From Trachythela sp. YZ-2020 (Eukaryota > Cnidaria > Anthozoa > Malacalcyonacea > Clavulariidae): a stretch of 64,000 nt of DNA. A program made the position numbers and the translations under genes. Numbering within the stretch: position 1 is the stretch's first letter; the number at the start of each line of letters is the position of its first letter. Below the pieces are notes generated by a model. That model was not told the origin of the DNA and did no database searches. It saw only the letters and a program-made list of their open reading frames with translations. This document shows positions 34,378-45,590 of this stretch, one piece after another. The stretch is taken from assembly GCA_016169945.1 (NCBI GenBank), contig JADLSH010000395.1, positions 9,638,001 to 9,702,000 of the forward strand, read 5' to 3'.

Positions 34378-35989
34378 TGCAGGGCTTTGAAATAATAGTC
34401 CCGCAACAATCTTTTGAATAAAGTTAGACTTGTATCTGGATGCCTTAAGTTTGTTGGGAGACAGTTCCAAACTCTCGTAACACGGGTGAAATAGGAACGC
34501 TATAATGTACTAGTCCTGCACTTTTGTGGACAGAATAATACCTCATTACTACTTGATGATCTGGTTACTCTCGTTGGAATAATGGGTTGAGGAAGAACAT
34601 CTTCAGATATTGTGGCCAGACCATTTACAGCTTTAAAAAAGAACATGAGATCCGTATACTCATGCCAGTAGGATAACGCCATTAGTTCCAAAGTGATCAG
34701 CCTCTCGTGGTAAGACTGACTACACATATAGGGTAGATTCAGCATGAACTTTGAAGCTCTTCTCTGGATGCGTTCGGTTCATTTGATGAGACCTATGGAC
34801 TGGGGAGACCATACCTGGCTTGAATAGCCAAGAACAGGGCGAACCACATAACCAACATAACCACATAACCGCACATTGTATTTGTTATTTCTGCACCTCT
34901 TCTCCTAACGAAACCCAGCAGCTTGTTTGCTTTCGCACAACATTCTAGTACATGCTTGGTCCATGTAAGGTCACTAGAAACCCAAATTCCCAGGTCCTTT
35001 TCGATTGACGTTGTTGCAAGTTCGTTGTCCTTGATCTTATACAGATAAACGACAGGTCTAGTCTTCCTAGTCACACACAGACATTTGCACTTTGATTGAT
35101 TGAAGACGAGCCCACTGGAAGAAGACCAACTGTCTAGGTTATTCAGATCACGTTGGAGTAAAGCTTTGGACAATGTCTAAGAAGATAACATCGGTTTGTT
35201 TACCGGCGTCTAACAAAGAACCAATGTAGTTCATCACCTCAACGAGCTGGGTGGTACAGGACCTGCCCGGGATAAATCCATGTTGTGATGTGTTCAATAG
35301 TTCTATCAGGTGATCACGCAGCTTGCTCAACACACAGCGCTCGAGAACTTTCGATACAATGCATAGGAGTGAAATGGGACGATAGTTTTCAACGTGAGTT
35401 TTGTTCCCTTTCTTAAAAACTGGTATGATGTTTGCCAGCTTCCATTCCTCTGGTAAAGAGCCACTATTGAGAGATTGATTAAACAGGGAACATAACGATG
35501 GAGCAATTTGATGGGCGGTTTCTTTTAGAAGTCTGAGTGGTATACCATCAAGGCCTGTGGCTTTGTTGGTATCAAGGTTTAGAAGAGTCATTAACACGTC
35601 CTCTGGGGATAGAATCAATTCCGATAGAGTGGATTAGGGAGTTGAGGAAAGAGTGGTTGAATCAATTAGATTGCCATTGCCGTTTAGAACAGACGAAAAG
35701 TAAATATTGAAAAGCTCTGCAATGTCTTGCAGAGCTCTAGGCCGTAATGGTGTTTATACTTGAGCGGAAAGTTGACGCGTTTATAACGCGTTGACATCCA
35801 AAACAAACACAGTCTATCGGATATTACTTTTTCTTTGAATCGCACAAGTTTGGGCTTTGATCTTTTAGCTAACCAAACGATAACAATGAGAATTAAAAGC
35901 CAAGAGACAACCGCGTAAAACAGATCTCGTAAATAAAATTTTGGCTGAATGAGACATCTGGTTAGATCCTTAATCTGTGTTATTGCCAT
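34378..35989 (-). pseudogene. LINE-3 reverse transcriptase remnants
   Basis: The first frame (35989-35684) starts with a membrane-like helix (FYAVVSWLLILIVIVWLA) and has no 2A motif. The next (35618-35148) carries NKATGLDGIPLRLLKE, VFKKGNKTHVENYRPISLL, SQHGFIPGRSC and VIFLDIVQSF, i.e. the fingers and the start of the palm. At about 35165 it jumps to the segment after the missing YADD box: WSSSSGLVFNQSKCKCLCV, then DLGIWVSSDLTW. The last part (34745 to about 34378) has LMFFFKAVNG and, in a shifted frame, TRVWNCLPTNLR, ending in YYFKALHIC. The YADD box and endonuclease are absent, so it is inactive. Confidence 0.8.
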
Positions 35990-36515
35990 GTTGACGCACT
36001 GGGGAATTCCCTTAAACGTGGTGAGTTCGTATTAAAACTAATATGAAAAAGTATTAAGTTACACCACCTACACCATGCTACAACACGCTACAATACAAAA
36101 TGTATCGTAGATGAATTGATGTTGAGTGTAACTGGATAAATAAGATGTCAAAATTAATCGAAAAGTACCAACAACTTGAATATGTCGATGAATCATAGAA
36201 TATAACAAATGACAATCAGATCAGCATTTATAAAGTTGTCGCCAGCATAACTCAAGACAGACGCCGCAAATTATTTAAAAATTACCAACGGTCAAAATAA
36301 TGCCAACACGATTATTTATAAAATTCTCTTCATCCAAATAGATAAAAAACTTGACACAGTATGGGGAACACAATTCACAGTTCGCATAGAAGTTTTCAAA
36401 CAAGTCCAGCAAGCAGTCAAGATATCCAAAAGTATACCAAAGGCACAGTTGATATTAAAGTTGTAGTTGTACTGTAGACACACTAATAACTGTGGCATGT
36501 ATGATAACACAATCC
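34378..36515 (-). mobile_element. LINE-3, internally deleted relative of LINE-2
   Basis: Minus-strand LINE with a leader (about 36515-35990) resembling that of LINE-2, an N-terminal reading frame, and reverse transcriptase pieces. The whole endonuclease is missing between 35684 and 35618, and the palm core is missing between 35160 and 35173. The 3' end is defined only by the last codons near 34378. Confidence 0.7.
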
Positions 36516-36837
36516 AAAATATATCAATGTAACTGAAAATTCACAGCCCAAAAGTTATATCCAAAGAACAACGAGAAGATTAACTATGATTTACTACCAA
36601 AATAGAGGTGATTTGAAGTATTTTCAGGTAGAATTTTGTCGAAATATCCTTAGTATATACCGGCGTAGAACGGCTCACATGTCAACATTGGAAATTCCAG
36701 ATGTCCTCAACAAGGGGGTGCAAATAAAAAATGCAATGGCCCATTTTAATTCATTCTATTAATGAATATTGCTGAATAGGAGTGTATCAATTAGCAGTTA
36801 CTGTCTCGATCGTCTCTCATTTGTGTATAATTTGCGT
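36516..36837. other. No gene recognised; possible LTR remnant
   Basis: Lies between LINE-3 and the repeat that flanks the BEL/Pao element. It may include part of a 3' LTR, but there is no second copy in the window for comparison. Confidence 0.35.
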
Positions 36838-36889
36838 TGTGTATCTGCATCTCTTCGACAATTGAGAACAGTAAGCGGAGGTTCTTTCT

Positions 36890-39800
36890 TTAAACGTTAG
36901 AGAGGGTCAACCATTTCTCCTGGAGCTCTTGTGGTAGAGGTTCGTCCCAACTGTAGCCTTCTTTCCACAGTTCTTGCATAAGTATCTTGGCTCGGATGGT
37001 TACTGGGGTTAAGATTCCGAGTGGGTCATAGATCTTAGAAGATTCGCTAAGAACTTCTCTTTTTGTGGTGATATTGTTGGCATTGTTGGGTTGTTGTTGC
37101 TGCTGGAATTTGAGTGTGTCAGTGTTGGTGTTCCATCGAAGCCCGAGCACTTTTGTTTCTGGATCTTTGTCTTGAAGACCTTGGTCTACGGCTGATGTAC
37201 AAAGCGTGGGGTTGTTGGAAATCCACAATCTTAGGTTGAAGCCGACAGGTGACATTATGAGCCTTGAACTTTCGAGAAACGTCAATGTTTCGTCTTCACT
37301 GTCGGATCCAGTGGCTAAGTTGTCAACATAAAGATCGGTCTTCATTTTCTCAGAGACTGGGTGATCAATACTGTCCAGGTGTTTCTTGATCGTTGCATTA
37401 AGAATAAACGGCGAGCATGATGCATCAAACAAGATGGACTTAAAACGATAGACGTTGAATCGGCTTTCTGGGTCCTTTGGGTGTGATAACCAGAAGAATC
37501 GTGTAGCATCTCGATCTTCCTCATTTAGTATTATGTGGAGAAATGCTTTCTCTATATCGGCAGTCAAGGCGTAGTGGTAGAGGCGGAATCGAATGAGGAT
37601 GGCGGTGAGGTCGTTTAAGAGAGGAGGACCGGTAGTAAGACAGTCATTCAAGCTTGGTTGACTATCGTTTGGCTTGCAGCTGCAGTCAAAGATGACACAA
37701 AGTGGTATGGTGGAGGAGTCTTTCAAGACAGCATGACGTGGAAGGTAGTGACGTCTGTTTTGGATCTTTCCAGAATGTGGAATTTTCTCGATACATCCAC
37801 GTTGTTCTTGTTCGGTAATTATTTGGGCGTATGTTCTCAGTTTTTCGGGATCTGAGGCCAGGTCGTTGTACTGTGGAGCGGGTTCCTCCCCTTGCTATTC
37901 TTTCATTGGTGGGAAGTGATGGGTGATTAGGTTTCCAAGGCAACTTTGCACTGTAGCATTCATTTTCAAGGTGGATTGAGGAATTTTGGTAATCTTTGAT
38001 GAATTCTCTTTCTTCTTCTTCGGTTTCATTTGGTAGAATGCCTATGGATTCCAAGTTCCAGAACCGTTCTAGGGTTTCTTCATCTCGTTCTGTAGTAACG
38101 ATAGCCTTGAGGATAGTGGCACTGAGTTCTGATGCAGAACAATGGGTGGCAGTTGGTCCAGACAGCAGGTAGCCAATCTTTGATTTGGCGGAAGTAGGTC
38201 CGGATCCTCAAATAATCTTGGCTTCTACAACGTCCCAATAGTGGTCTGCACCAATGAGGAGTGAGATCTTGAATTGGTCATCACTGGTAACCGGATGAGC
38301 TAGCTTGAGGTCTTTAAGGTAAGGTAGGTCGTGTACATCGGTGGTAATATGGTTCTTTTGTGGTATAGCAATCACCAGGATAATTACGACTTGAATTGAG
38401 ATATTTTCACCAGTGTCGGTTTGTAAATATACAGTAGCAACATCGACTCTCTTAACTGATGACTGGGTACCACCAAAGACTGATAAGTGTAAAGGTTCGG
38501 TCTTTTCTGGTACGAGGTTGAGAATTTTTGCCAATTTGTCATTTATAAAAGAACGTTGGGCACCTTCATCGAAAAGGATATGTGCTATTGCGGTTCTGTT
38601 TCTGGACTCTATGGTGGCTATTGCTGTTTTCAGTAGGGTACATCGGTGGGAGTGGTACTTGTTGTCGGAAAGGTTGGTATGAAGGTTTGAAACAGATGTT
38701 GGTGTAGTGATACTAGGTGTCTGTTCCTTCGTGTTGGTTGTTTCAGCTACAGCGCATTTCGGCCTTTGTCTTTGATGTTTTCTCGCGTATTTGGGTGAGG
38801 TTTTTGTTCTAGGCGTTCCTTAGTTCCTAGACAAAGGCTTGTGTGATGTTTCTGGTGACATTGCCTGCAGTGGTGAGATCTCCTGCAGAAGGTACATGCT
38901 TTCGGTGTAGAGGGATTAGATGTTTTGAACTTTGAGTTGCTGAAATTCCCCCCAGGCCTTTTGTATTGGCTCACGTTCGTTAATAAGCTCGAAGTGGAAG
39001 GGAAGGTGTCAAATGACTGACTTAAATGGTTAAGTTTATTTCTCTCTTCACCTGCCTCAAGAATTAGAATTTCCTTCGCAACAGTTTTGCCTAATTGTTC
39101 TAAATTTAAATCTGTGGTCCCATGTTCTCGATATGATTGTGCTTTACTGTGGTTGGAAGTTTACCCAAGATAATAGGCATTAGGAGATCACCATAGGAGT
39201 CTTGTGCTTTCCCCAAAGCTTCAAGGCTTCGGACGTGATTTTCCATATGGTCGTAAAACCCACGTAGACTAGTTACGGACTCAGATGGGTTCGGGAGCTC
39301 TAACAATGCTTGCATATGTGCGTTTGTGATTTTATGTGGTTGACCAAATCTTTCTTCTAGTATTTTGACTGACTGTGCATAGTTTGTGTCTGTTAGGGGT
39401 AAGCCCTCAATTGATCTAGCCGCTTCTTCCGCCAGATGCGCTTTTAGATAATTGAATCTTTGAATGTCACACAAAGTAGAGTTGTCATGAACTGCTGCCT
39501 TGTACGAATCCCAAATCGTTTGTCATTTTAGTGGATTCCCATTGAATATTGGTAGGGTTAACTTAGGGATGGACCATTAGAAAAGTGATGGGGGGGGAGG
39601 GGTATTTTGTTCATGTTTGCAGGTTTTTTTCAGGTTGTTAGCTGTGTATGCAATTTTTTTAAGGATATGTTACCTTGTATGCAAATTTTTTTTAGCCAAT
39701 ATTAACTATGCAAGTATTAAAATATTTTTTTGAAAAAATGTTTCTTACACACTGCAAGATGTTCTGGCAATATAAATTGCTATAAACCAACAAGATGTTG

Positions 39801-40959
39801 TCAACAACTGAATGCACTAAATCATCATCAGTCAAGACTAAATCTGGCGGTCCACAATTGTGAGTGTAGAAGAGGATAGTGGTAGTGTGAATGAATGCAG
39901 AAGAGAAAGTGGCATTGTGAATATAGAATAATGTATTATAAAGACAACAGAAGATATTTAATAGTACATAAACTATATATATATTGAGTTGGACATAATA
40001 TCAATATAATATAATATATTTTAAGAGTTAATATATCAGTATGTTGCTTGTTTCACAGTGACCAACTAATATTTTTGTTGTTTACAAAAAATGTTATAAC
40101 AAGTTGATTTTACTATTAGAGCCTCATTTCCATCTGGTCACAGCTGCCATGGCAAATTTATGCTCACTATTTGCCAATTGCCAAATAGCCTATCAAATCT
40201 ATTTTTTTTGTGCTATATGCCATGGTAATAACTGAATAGATGTATCCACAGTATTACATCTGCTACCTTGACATTCTTGAAACTGTCATGACCAAATAGA
40301 AACCAGGCTTATTATAAAGTTCATGTTTTGCAGCACATCAGATTTTCTAGTTTTGTGCAAGCTAGTTTATGAACATGTAAATTTAAAATTAAAGTTTTAT
40401 TGTTGTTCTGTTTGCAATTTTTTTTTGAAACGATTCTGTTGCATGTTTTTTTTTTAAACCTTTTTTTGTTTGTATGGTTTTTTTTTCTGTTTTTCCCCCA
40501 CCCCCCCATCACTTTTCTAATGGTCCATCCCTTAGGTAGTCTGTGTGCTCAAATTGTTCAATTGCGGTGAGTTATTGTGACCTTGAGAGGACGAGTGTTC
40601 TCCTTGATTATAGTTTTGCCTGCCAGGACAACACGTTGCTATGACTAGGGGTAGCGGTTTCATTAGAACTAATAAAGAATTGTATGCAGCACCTTTTCTC
40701 CATGAGCTCACCTAGATAGTCATCTGCCGCCACAATCTCGCTTTCCAGGTCTTTCTCGCTCTTGATTTTACGATATGTTCTCCTCGAGCTTTTTCAATTG
40801 TTCAATTTTCATGTCGAATGTCTGTAGTGCGACTTGGAGTCGGTGAATGTTCGTTTCATTTATCTCGTCATTCATGAACGTTTCTGCTTTGTTCCACGTC
40901 TTTGTTACTTGTGCTTGTTGAGCGCGTCGAGTTATCTTTGCGCGTTTTAGATCGTCCAT
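36890..40959 (-). pseudogene. BEL/Pao gag-protease-reverse transcriptase
   Basis: Gag begins at an ATG at 40959 with a coiled, basic N-terminus (DLKRAKITRRAQQAQ). After the MITE it resumes with LPIFNGNPLK and WDSYKAAVHDN, then a DUF1759-type segment with RFNYLKAHL and LEERFGQPHKI. A zinc-knuckle cluster, CTFCRRSHHCRQC, is near 38890. The DUF1758-type protease has LFDEGAQRSFI near 38570, and the RT has ALTADIEKAFLHI near 37560 and YVDN at 37330-37319, where YVDD is the usual catalytic box. Frames change near 40765, 39490, 38740, 38200 and 37700. After the RT a ILTPVTIRAKILMQELW segment is present, then the element stops. Confidence 0.8.
39566..40531. mobile_element. PIF/Harbinger-type MITE in BEL/Pao gag
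   Basis: Perfect inverted ends of at least 31 bp start GGGATGGACCATTAGAAAAG at 39566 and end with the complement at 40531. The flanks are TTA at 39563-39565 and TTA at 40532-40534, the 3-bp duplication typical of PIF/Harbinger. The 966-bp interior has no coding frame. It sits exactly within the gag gene, and gag motifs continue on both sides. Confidence 0.9.
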
Positions 40960-41033
40960 CCTGGTCACTTGTGAAAAAATTTGCGTTGTGTATCTGTGTG
41001 TGACAATCGAGAACAGTAAGCGGAGGTTCTTTC

Positions 41034-42255
41034 AATAATGGTTGTAAACAATGACGGACGATCCACACAGTAGTTTTAAAGATATATTTACTTACAATTC
41101 ATACTCTCGTCAAGCGAGTGTGTAATTTGATATCTATAAAGTTAGTGCAACTATAATCTAAAGTACTAAAGTGTTTGTCCCTATTTCGTGACAGTTACAA
41201 TAGTGTATGTCACTTGGAAAAAATTGTTTTATCTACAGAATTGCACTTGTCTTGCTAAGGTGGTCTGGCCCACCAGAATAGCCTTAGATTCCTGGTGGGC
41301 CCCAGTATTAGGACTAGAAACTGACCCTAAGAAGAGGGCCCCTTGAGGAGAGAGCTGTTTTACAGCCAGCGAGCAGTGACTTGAAGTAGTCGAAGAGGTG
41401 ATGAGCGTGCGCGACCATCACTTTTTTAATATATCCAAATTTGAAAGAAATTTACCGACAGTTTTCTTGGAACAGTTATCCTACAACCTACCTTAATTTT
41501 TTTTATATGATGTTCCACTTAAAGATGATATAAAGTCCGTTCTGCGCATATATTCTGTGCATAACAATGCTATTGTTTACATTATGTAATAAAATTTTTA
41601 CATGACGTATTTCGGTATTTCCTGTTGTATTTATTTTTCCTTCGCGTTCTCGCCGACTGCTTTTATGACAACGAAAGAAGTTTTAGTTAGATCAAATCGA
41701 ACTAGAAGTGCTGCAGAAATCCCAAACAAAGACGACATAACCCTGTGTTCTTCAGTTCTTGTATAGGGAAGTGTCTCCAGGATAATTTATGACCGACGAA
41801 ATGCATGTCTGATGTCTCGCGGCCAATACTGCTTGTCATCCTGAGATCGTGTGTGTGAATTTGCGCAAAGATATTTTAGATACTGATTCAAGTCAACGCT
41901 CAAGCGATTCCAATTTCTTTGGGCAATCATCAGTAAGTTCACTTCAATTGCTTATATTTTGTGGTATTGTTTACAAAGTGGGTAAATAGACCGCGGTTCT
42001 AATATCATGTAGAAGACTTTAAAAGGCGTCAAGGCGATGGTCATGCATTTCTTCAATAATTTTAAGACCGGATGAGAATCCAGATACTATCAAACTGAAA
42101 AATACGTTATTTAAAGATGCACCTATTTCAGATATTTAATGACTTCCATCAAGCAAAAACTCATTCCTTTAGAATTTGGTTGACAATATTGATGTGGATG
42201 TTTTGACTTTTGAGGGGGATAGCTACTGAGCTATTATGAAGACAACCACTAGTAT
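41034..42255. other. No firm gene; one short open frame
   Basis: Mostly non-coding. A plus-strand ATG at 41666-41668 opens 33 codons (to about 41767) with a regular, basic sequence, MTTKEVLVRSNRTRS. It could be a first exon of the P2X7-like gene that follows, but I see no clear donor. Confidence 0.35.
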
Positions 42256-42482
42256 TTGCTGCTCTATGGTGAGTTACCAGAACAGGACCAACCACAACCT
42301 GGTGTAGAGATCCCACAACCTGTTGCAGAGGTCCCACAACCTGATCCACCACAACATGGTCCTGAAGCTCCACACCCCCCTGCAGATACAATACCAGGCT
42401 GGTGTCATTGTGGGCACTGCCATGTTATGCCGACACAGTTAGAGAACAAGTTTTGTTGTAGAAGATTGCAATGCAGGGTACT
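42256..42482 (+). CDS. Exon with P2X7-like cysteine-rich domain
   Basis: After a proline- and glutamine-rich linker built from repeats of IPQPVAEVPQP type, the frame reads GWCHCGHCHVMPTQLENKFC and then CRRLQCR. The spacing W-C-x-C-x2-C-x2-M-P-T...E...CC matches the zinc-binding cytoplasmic domain at the C-terminus of P2X7 receptors, which also occurs alone in many cnidarian and fish repeat-associated proteins. The exon probably begins after an AG near 42272 and ends at a GT donor near 42478. The rest of the gene is not found, and the sequence after the donor is non-coding. It may be a transposon-derived gene fragment and is not evidence for a receptor. Confidence 0.55.
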
Positions 42483-42633
42483 GACAGTTAATGGGCTAAC
42501 AAAACTATCTGCTAGTGTCTATTGTTAAACCATTAGCAGGCAATGCACCATATATTAGTATTTCACTCTGTTTGATGCCTGACGATTTTATTCGTCAGTG
42601 TTAAGGTACTGCCAGTTAATGGGCTAAGTACTA

Positions 42634-42731
42634 TTTAAAACACGAGCAGGAGTGCTTTATCAGATATAAAACACGAGTGCGCAGCACAAGTGTTTTATAT
42701 CTGATAAAGCACAAACTGCTAGTGTTTTAAA
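42634..42731. repeat. Hairpin with 40-bp arms
   Basis: The arm 42634-42674 (TTTAAAACACGAGCAGGAGT onward) pairs with 42690-42731 with a few mismatches and a loop of about 15 bases containing GTGCGCAGC. A short phrase, ACTG(A/C)CAGTTAATGGGCTAA, occurs in direct repeat just outside at 42479 and 42607. Confidence 0.75.
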
Positions 42732-43006
42732 CGGCTTAAAAAACGACCCATCGTATGAGTTCATTGGCGAAGTAATTTTAAAAATAAACATTGTCTAAGC
42801 CGAGAAAATCAAAACCAAAGTTTATGTAAATTAACATGATTTTTTGTCGCATATAAAACCACTGACACGGTAGTGATTTCCTTTGTCTTTTCCTCATGAA
42901 TTATTAATGAGGTTTTTAAGTGGCAAGAAAGCATCGTATTGCTCTGGCTAACACCAAAAGGTTTGGGTTTTTTAAAGTAATTACACTTAATGATTATGTA
43001 TCCTTG

Positions 43007-43277
43007 CTTACTGTCGATGCAATGGAAGTGTTGATAAAATATTGCATCAATTCTTTTCCTCAAGTTGATCAATACATTTGCTCAAAAATTGCTCAACTTC
43101 CTGTGTGTGTGAATCGACCAATGACGTCTCATTTTGATCAGTGATTGATTGACCAATTGGGAACAAGTATGGCTAGTAAACAGGAAGTTGAGCGATTTTT
43201 GAGCAAATGTATTGATCAACTTGAGGAAAAGAATTGATGCAATATTTTATCAACACTTCCATTGCATCGACAGTAAG
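43007..43277. repeat. Hairpin with 98-bp arms
   Basis: The arm 43007-43104 and the arm 43180-43277 are almost exact inverse copies, from CTTACTGTCGATGCAATGG to its complement. The centre is 75 bp. Short open frames in both directions across the arms are shadows of this symmetry. Confidence 0.85.
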
Positions 43278-43819
43278 AGGTTGATAATTAAGAACATTAA
43301 TTTCATATGCTGTAGTAGTTGATATATGCCTGTTCGCCTTTTTGCACCATGTGATCTAGCCCTACATATTGACATTAGCCCAGTGATAATAAAAAATGCC
43401 AATACATGGCAACCTTTCCCTTCTACATATATTGTATGAAAGCCAAAAATGAAACAAAAAAGCAAGCATTTAGACAAGGATTCTTGTTTTATCTTCAGCT
43501 TTCATATCACTATAAAACAAATTTGCCACACATTGGTATTTTTTAATCATGGACTGAGCCAATGTAATAATGGTATGGCAATCTTGTTTTATTGTAAGAT
43601 TTAACAAGCATTAAGTTAGGAAATTCAATTTTATGGATGTTTAGGAATCACACATTTGTTGAAATATTGCTAACATATTCAAATTGAATACTATTATATT
43701 TTTATTGCACTTCACCTAGCTAATTATTTACATTTTATCAATGTGAATTTACTAATCTTGTATTTAACATACATTAAATGATAACAATTGAAATACAGCA
43801 GTTATGTGCTATATTTCTG
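43278..43819. other. No gene recognised
   Basis: AT-rich, no supportable feature. Confidence 0.4.
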
Positions 43820-44226
43820 ACACTCTTTTTTTTATAAGAACCAGTAAAAACAAGTGTAAGTTCAATGTTCTTATTTTTTGCCAATTTGAGGCTCAAATTG
43901 TTCTTAGCTTGTTCTTCTTATGCACTCTTTTGGGGTATTTAAATTACAATTACATCACATAAGATTAGGTTTAGGATTAGTTTTAGGATTAGTCTAAGGA
44001 TTACAGTACAGTCAATCTGGGATATTGGGATATACAGTCAGTAGCACCTGTCCTGTAGTGAACAGGGACACTGTATGTTGGACACTGTATGAAAGTTAAA
44101 GTTATACAAAGTACATTTATAAACCTTTTTTTGTCAGCCTCAATTTGTTCTTATTTTGTTCTATTTTTTTGGGGAAAATTCAGCCTAAGTGTTCTTATTA
44201 AATTGATTCTTATAAAAAAAGAGTGT
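43820..44226. mobile_element. MITE-like element
   Basis: ACACTCTTTTTTTTATAAGAA at the left and TTCTTATAAAAAAAGAGTGT at the right are inverse copies (differing by one T in the run). The 407-bp interior is non-coding and has further TTGTTCTTATTTT words in both arms. No clear target duplication. Confidence 0.7.
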
Positions 44227-44749
44227 ATTTTGTTTCAAAAATATGTCTAAAATAGGTTTATAATTTTCACTTTAAATCTGTGTATCATCTTGTGACCTGC
44301 AATTCCTGTATAGGACATTGACAGATTGACCAACTCAGGAATATATGTACACAGTATAGTATACTGCTTAGGCACCAAAACATTTACACTAAATACAGGT
44401 AGCCATCTCTTTGTTCTCTTGCTGTATTGTAATCTTGAACTGTAAATGTACAATTCTTATTGTGAGATAGTAATTTTTCATTATAACTGACAGGATGCAG
44501 GTGTAATGGTGTATTATTTGCTCATGTAACATATAAGAGGACAAATATCAACACATACAATATTAAACTATTAACACTCACAGCACATTTGAAACATACA
44601 CTAACTTTAAATCATATTGTTAGTTGAGCTACTACCTGAAATGCTGCCCTTTGTGAGGCATATAATGATCTAGCAATACCGACCCAAGTTGACAAGTTCT
44701 TTGTCTGTTTCAAGCATAGATATAATAAACCTAGATTGCTGACTCATAC
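44227..44749. other. No gene recognised
   Basis: No supportable feature. Confidence 0.4.
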
Positions 44750-45590
44750 GTAGCTGATGCGTGACCTGCATGATAAATCCAAGATGGCCGCCATTCAGGG
44801 CAAAAAGACTATAAACTCTATGGGGAAATCCATATTTTTTGCATTTTGCGTCGTCCCAGTGTTTCGAATTCACTTCGATCAAACTTTTTTGGCAATAACT
44901 ACTTATCGTGAAGGTTTTAGACTCAAACTGGACAGCTGGGGATGAATTGATGTAAAAATATCGCTCACCGAAATTTGTACGAAATCGTCACTTGGTCAGT
45001 TTGAGTGAATTACTCTGGTTTAGAGTATTTTATAAAGGACATTTGTGGTTTTTAAGGCCAAAGACGTATACCTTGAAGGTTTTGGATGCAGAATGGACCA
45101 TTTGGGATGAATTATATTAAAATATCGCTCGCCGAAGCTTGACATGAAAATGTCACTTGCTCAGCTCGAGTCATTTACTGCAGACAAGTACTTTAAATGT
45201 ACTTGGTTTAATACATTTAGTCATTAGATATTTTGAGGAATATTTGGAACATTACTTCTCAAACTCATTAAATATTCATGACCTCTCTGTCCAATCAGAC
45301 ACGCTGAAATCAGTCACGTGCCGTATCTGGATAGAAGAGGAAGATCGGTCTGATTAAAATTCCTTATGAGAACAGTAGGAAAATAATATAACATTTGCAT
45401 AATGACTGTATCTAGAAACTTTGTTCTCAATACAGTATTTAGAACACAATTGGCAAATCTGTATTTAGAACGCTTTTTCTAAGCACACTGAACACAGTAC
45501 TAATAAATAGTACTAAAAAGAATTAAAAACAAAATTACGAACGACAAACACCCAAAAGTATCTAATTGTATTTGCACAACATCACAAACT

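Larger units (their letters stand above)
36838..41033 (-). mobile_element. Deleted BEL/Pao LTR retrotransposon
   Basis: A repeat of about 60 bp, containing GAGAACAGTAAGCGGAGG and GCGTTGTGTATCTG, occurs at 36838-36890 and 40978-41033 in the same orientation, outside the coding region. This fits remnants of LTR or leader sequence. Inside, gag, protease and reverse transcriptase are present in minus-strand order, but RNase H and integrase are missing: the reverse transcriptase runs straight into the left repeat. A MITE interrupts gag at 39566-40531. Confidence 0.7.

Noticed and set aside
41666..41767. Small plus-strand frame starting MTTKEVLVRSNRTRS
   Set aside because: Protein-like but without a clear splice donor or family; not enough to call a gene.
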